Under the pieces are notes generated by a model. That model was not told the origin of the DNA and made no database searches. It saw only the letters and a program-made list of their open reading frames with translations. Positions 60,650-64,000 of a stretch of DNA of 64,000 nt are shown one piece after another. The stretch is from Niebla homalea (lineage: Eukaryota > Ascomycota > Lecanoromycetes > Lecanorales > Ramalinaceae), in contig JAHGAU010000036.1 of NCBI GenBank assembly GCA_019925105.1, positions 1-64,000 of the forward strand, in the 5' to 3' direction. The position numbers were made by a program, and so were the translations under genes. The stretch's first letter is position 1. Each line of letters begins with the position of its first letter.

Positions 60650-63600
60650 ATGGGGCCACAAGGTTACTGGACCGCCCTGGTGCTCCTCGTGGGTCTCAAA
60701 CATGTGGCAGCGCATGGGTCGCGATCTGGTCAAGGTACGTTTGAGTCTCAAGTGAGAAGGCTCTACCAGCAAGCAAGTGCTCACACAGAGCTTCAGGTGC
60801 CCCATACCCTGTCAATGTCACGTCAATACCTGTAACGACAGTGGTGACGGTAGAGACAACCACTGTTCCGTGCAACAGTACCACCTCAACCATTTCACTG
60901 GCTACTCACTCCAGCACGGTCCATAGTTTTAGTACACCTACAACCTCAGGCCTTAGCAGTGGAACGTACAGCAGCTGGGTAATTCTTCCAACACTCACCA
61001 GCACAGTCTACCCGCCAACCAGCATGTCTGTCGGCTCCAAAACTCCTTTGAATTCCATCAATGGCACCACCAGCACAGTCTTTACAACAACCACCACCAC
61101 ATCCATCGGCTCAACAATGCCGTCGAATTGGTTCAATCGCACGACGACCTGGCCGACCAGCTCGATGACGCCCTCATTCACCTCTCCCGCGAGATCCTCT
61201 CCCTCGAGATACCCTCCCTCGTTCACCTCTCCCTCGAGATTCCATCCCTCGTTCATCCCTTCCTCGAGATACCCTCCCCCGTTCACCTCTCCCTCGAGAT
61301 TCCCTCCCTCGTTCATCCCTTCCTCGAGATCCCCTCCAACGAGCACAACGGAATCTTCCACGATTACCTGTAATTCCTCAGTGACTTCAGTTCCACAAAC
61401 CACTCCCTCTACAACAACCACGGTCACTCCATTAATTCCGCCAACGTCGACCTCTACACTTTCAAGTACCTCAACTAGCTCCCAAAATGTGACCACTAGC
61501 ATGAATAGCACGACCATCACAACCAACACGATTCCAACCACGTGGACGAAACCAACGACCGCGACAAACTCTACAACGATAATTCCCAGTCCTTCACCAA
61601 CCATATTCCCAACGACCATTACAGAAACATTCACTACGACATTTTCATCAATCATCACTTTGGTTTCCACCTGCTCAAACGTGTCAACGGTCATCTCTAC
61701 AGAAACCAAAACCACTGTCATTACCCTCTCGTCAACAGTTGTGACCACTACAATTCCAGTGACTACAGTGACACGAGTGACGACCATTAGTTTCGTGACA
61801 TCGACGCCGGTGACGACGAGCTTCTCAAAGATCGTGACAACGACCTTGATTTCGAATTGCTCCACTCCAACCACTGTCACTTCGACTTTGCAGACTACCC
61901 CCATAGTCTCGCCGAGTCCTTCGAAGATACCCATCATCCCTATAACCAGCCCTATTATCTCGACAGTGACTCCTGTATCGTCCCCTAGCTTCACGCCTTC
62001 ACCAACCACGAACACGACAGTGTCTTTCACGAGACACCCAACCACCCCCATCATCTTCTCAACGGCGCCCACCATCCCTATTGTCATTCCCACGACTCCG
62101 ACTACTCCTGTCATTCTCTCCACGACTCCGACCACCCCTATTAGCCCCTCCACGACTCCGACCACCCCTATTATCCCCTCTACGACCCCAACCACTCCTG
62201 TCATTCTCTCCACGACTCCGACCACCCCCATTGTAATATCTACGAGTCCAACCAGTCCTGTCATCCTTCCTACTACAACCACTCCCATTACACTCTCCAC
62301 GATTCCAACCACTCGTATCAACCTCTCCACTACTCCTACCACTCCACCTACTATCTCCACGCCTTCTACTTCCCCAATAATCCTATACTCGTCTTCAACC
62401 ACTCCAGTCACAATCCCCTTGCCCTCGCCGACCCCCAGTACTCCCATAATTATTCCAACGCCAAGCAGCAGCACATTCCTCACCCTCACAACAGCAACTC
62501 CAATATCGTCCACGCCACTCACCACCCCTCAGCCCTTGATACCTACCACGACAGCCTCAGACTGTTGCTTCATCGTTCAGGACACGATTGATTACAGATA
62601 TTGGGGAGACACCACCGTTTCGACCATCACGTTCACCACATCCTCGACAAATATGGCAGTCATTATCACAAGTCATCCGGATACTGCCATCACACAGACC
62701 TCATTTGAGGTCCATCCATTCACCAGCATCATCTTGGTGACGATCGATCTTGCAGCGAGGCTGCCTACTAATGGTGCAGGAGATGGGCCTGCACCTACAG
62801 AGTCCCAGCTCGATCCAACTCAGACGGTTGTGTATGCTCAGACAGTGTAAGTTTCCTTGTGCATTGAGCGTGTGAATCCAAGCTGACAATTCTCAAAAGA
62901 ACTTCGCCAACCAATTTCTTCATCTACCGTACCGCCAGGATTATCCTTGTGCCTGCAGTGACAGATGCAGCTGGCCAGCTAACGTGTGTAACAACCTCGA
63001 CCAATTATCCCTCCACATTTGCTGCGACGCAGAGCCCGCTGCTTTTCCCGGGCATCAACTCGAACGCAGAGGCATATTTTGCAAGTTCGACGGCAAAGCC
63101 AAGCGTGTACACAGATCTACCGCTGTCGACTCCATACTTCGCCCAGGTCCCTACACCAACATCTGCTCCTCCGATTCCTGCTGTGAATCTGCCGTCCTCT
63201 GGAATCTATACCCAAAGTGCATTTGATGGTATTGCAAGTGGGAGCGACAACTCCACGGTCAATGCAAATGGGGCGTATGATGTCAGTGAATCCGACTATG
63301 GCTGGGTTTCTCCATTCTTCATACCATTCTTGGCCCAAGACCCCAACAACTTGAGGAAATATCCCAAGCTTGCAAGCTGCTATCCCGGTGGCCCCTCGAT
63401 CGATCCTGGAAAAACGCTGGCTTTAGTACCGACACCATCATTCACGAACAAATTAACAACCGGAACAACGAGCAGTACCACCTTTGCTTTAGGCTGCTTC
63501 AATACAAATAACCCAGGCTGCAAGACTGTGGCTCCTCCAGCCCCTACACCGGAACTAGAGACCGAGCCTTTGCCTTCGGTGACCCCCGTGTCCACACCTC

Positions 63601-64000
63601 CACCCCCGCCTGCTTCCACAACGCCACCAGCGCCTGCTTCCACAACGCCACCACCGCCACCGGTGGTCATCCCAACTTCAGCACCTCCTCCACCCCCTCC
63701 TCCAGCCGAGACTACACCACCGGCACCCACCACTACTCCTATAGAGGAACCCTCAAGCATCTTCTCGGAGATCTTATCAGCTCTTCAGCCTACAGGCGAA
63801 ACTACGCCGCCGCCGGTCACTCCAACCTCACCAGCCCCTTCAGTAGTATCGGAGACCCCGTCAACACCATCAGTAATAGTCAGCGTGACCCCCAGCACTC
63901 CGCCGCCAGTGGAAAGCATCACACCAAGCCCATCATCAATGACTCCGACGGGCACGAGCGCTGTGACAACCGGGCCGGAAGCGTTTATAGGAGGGGCTGC
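60650..64000 (+). CDS. Mucin-like Thr/Ser/Pro-rich secreted protein, 3' cut
   Basis: Exons are 60650-60734, 60797-62846 and 62900 to beyond the window, all in phase. The N-terminus is a signal peptide (GYWTALVLLVGLKHVAAHG). Exon 2 codes for about 680 residues almost entirely of Thr, Ser, Pro, Val and Ile, expected to be heavily O-glycosylated, with a few spaced Cys. It includes two internal repeat tracts (61180-61340 and 62060-62350). Exon 3 opens with a folded-looking, less biased part (about 63000-63500, with Cys residues) and then a Pro-rich stalk with PPPPP runs that is still open at the edge. A cell-wall or GPI-anchored adhesin-type protein is likely; the anchor would lie outside the window. 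The long minus-strand frame across exon 2 is a compositional shadow. Confidence 0.8.
61180..61340 (+). repeat. Coding minisatellite in mucin-like gene
   Basis: This is a tandem repeat of CCCTCGAGAT(A/T)CC and CCTCGTTCA(C/T)C blocks, about 30 bp per half-unit, coding for alternating SPSRYPP and SFTSPSRF-type peptides. The unit length keeps the frame, so copy-number change alters protein length only. Confidence 0.8.
62060..62350 (+). repeat. 30-bp coding repeat in mucin-like gene
   Basis: Repeats of about 30 bp contain CCACGACTCCGACCACCCC and encode ten-residue units of the type TTPTTPIIPS. About eight diverged copies are visible. Confidence 0.8.

Noticed and set aside
61008..62525. 505-codon minus-strand frame rich in Val and Gly
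   Set aside because: It is the exact shadow of the Thr/Pro-rich plus-strand exon, which has a signal peptide and good splice sites.

Overview
The window is nuclear DNA of a filamentous ascomycete (Pezizomycotina). Short spliceosomal introns (about 40-130 bp, GTRWGT...AG, CTAAC-like branch sites) interrupt most genes. The gene families are typical of this group: a multimodular NRPS, an ABCC transporter, an AIM9-like kinase, a fungal rhodopsin-domain protein, an A1-like pseudoprotease and a mucin-like wall protein. A large AT-rich block carries repeat-induced point mutation (RIP). I cannot assign class or species.

Layout. 1-15040 is an AT-rich, RIP-saturated repeat desert with no intact gene. 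CpA and TpG are almost absent in much of it while CpG persists. Inside it are two copies of a repeat that carries a GC-rich 6/12-bp minisatellite, a second repeat family (three copies), an AT-rich minisatellite, a 146-bp solo-LTR-like insertion with an exact 5-bp target duplication, a 65-bp tandem repeat, and a 410-bp hAT-type MITE with an exact 8-bp target duplication. At about 15.05 kb the composition changes abruptly to ordinary genic DNA.

15.2-36.1 kb holds the best genes: a mitochondrial AIM9/APH-like kinase (3 exons); a complete 15-exon ABCC transporter on the minus strand; a two-module NRPS (A-T-C-A-T-E-C) transcribed divergently from it; and a secreted GDSL/CE16-type esterase. NRPS and transporter share a 1.1-kb promoter region and look like a minimal biosynthesis-plus-export pair. 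The inferred product is a dipeptide with a D-configured second residue, probably cyclised by the terminal C domain.

36-54 kb is gene-poor. It holds a few small or unresolved genes, a frameshifted NmrA-like gene, a 100-bp inverted-repeat element, a roughly 0.9-kb inverted-repeat element with subterminal GGTTTTC motifs, a six-exon rhodopsin-domain membrane protein, and an acyltransferase-like gene with a frame break at a G7 run. 54.5-64 kb holds an intronless cytochrome P450, a membrane-anchored aspartic-protease-like protein without its first catalytic Asp, and a Thr/Ser/Pro-rich mucin-like secreted protein that runs off the right edge.

Exon models were built by eye from splice sites and reading phase. 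Those for the kinase, ABC transporter, NRPS, rhodopsin-domain protein, protease-like protein and mucin close exactly in phase. The others are partial, as stated in their entries.
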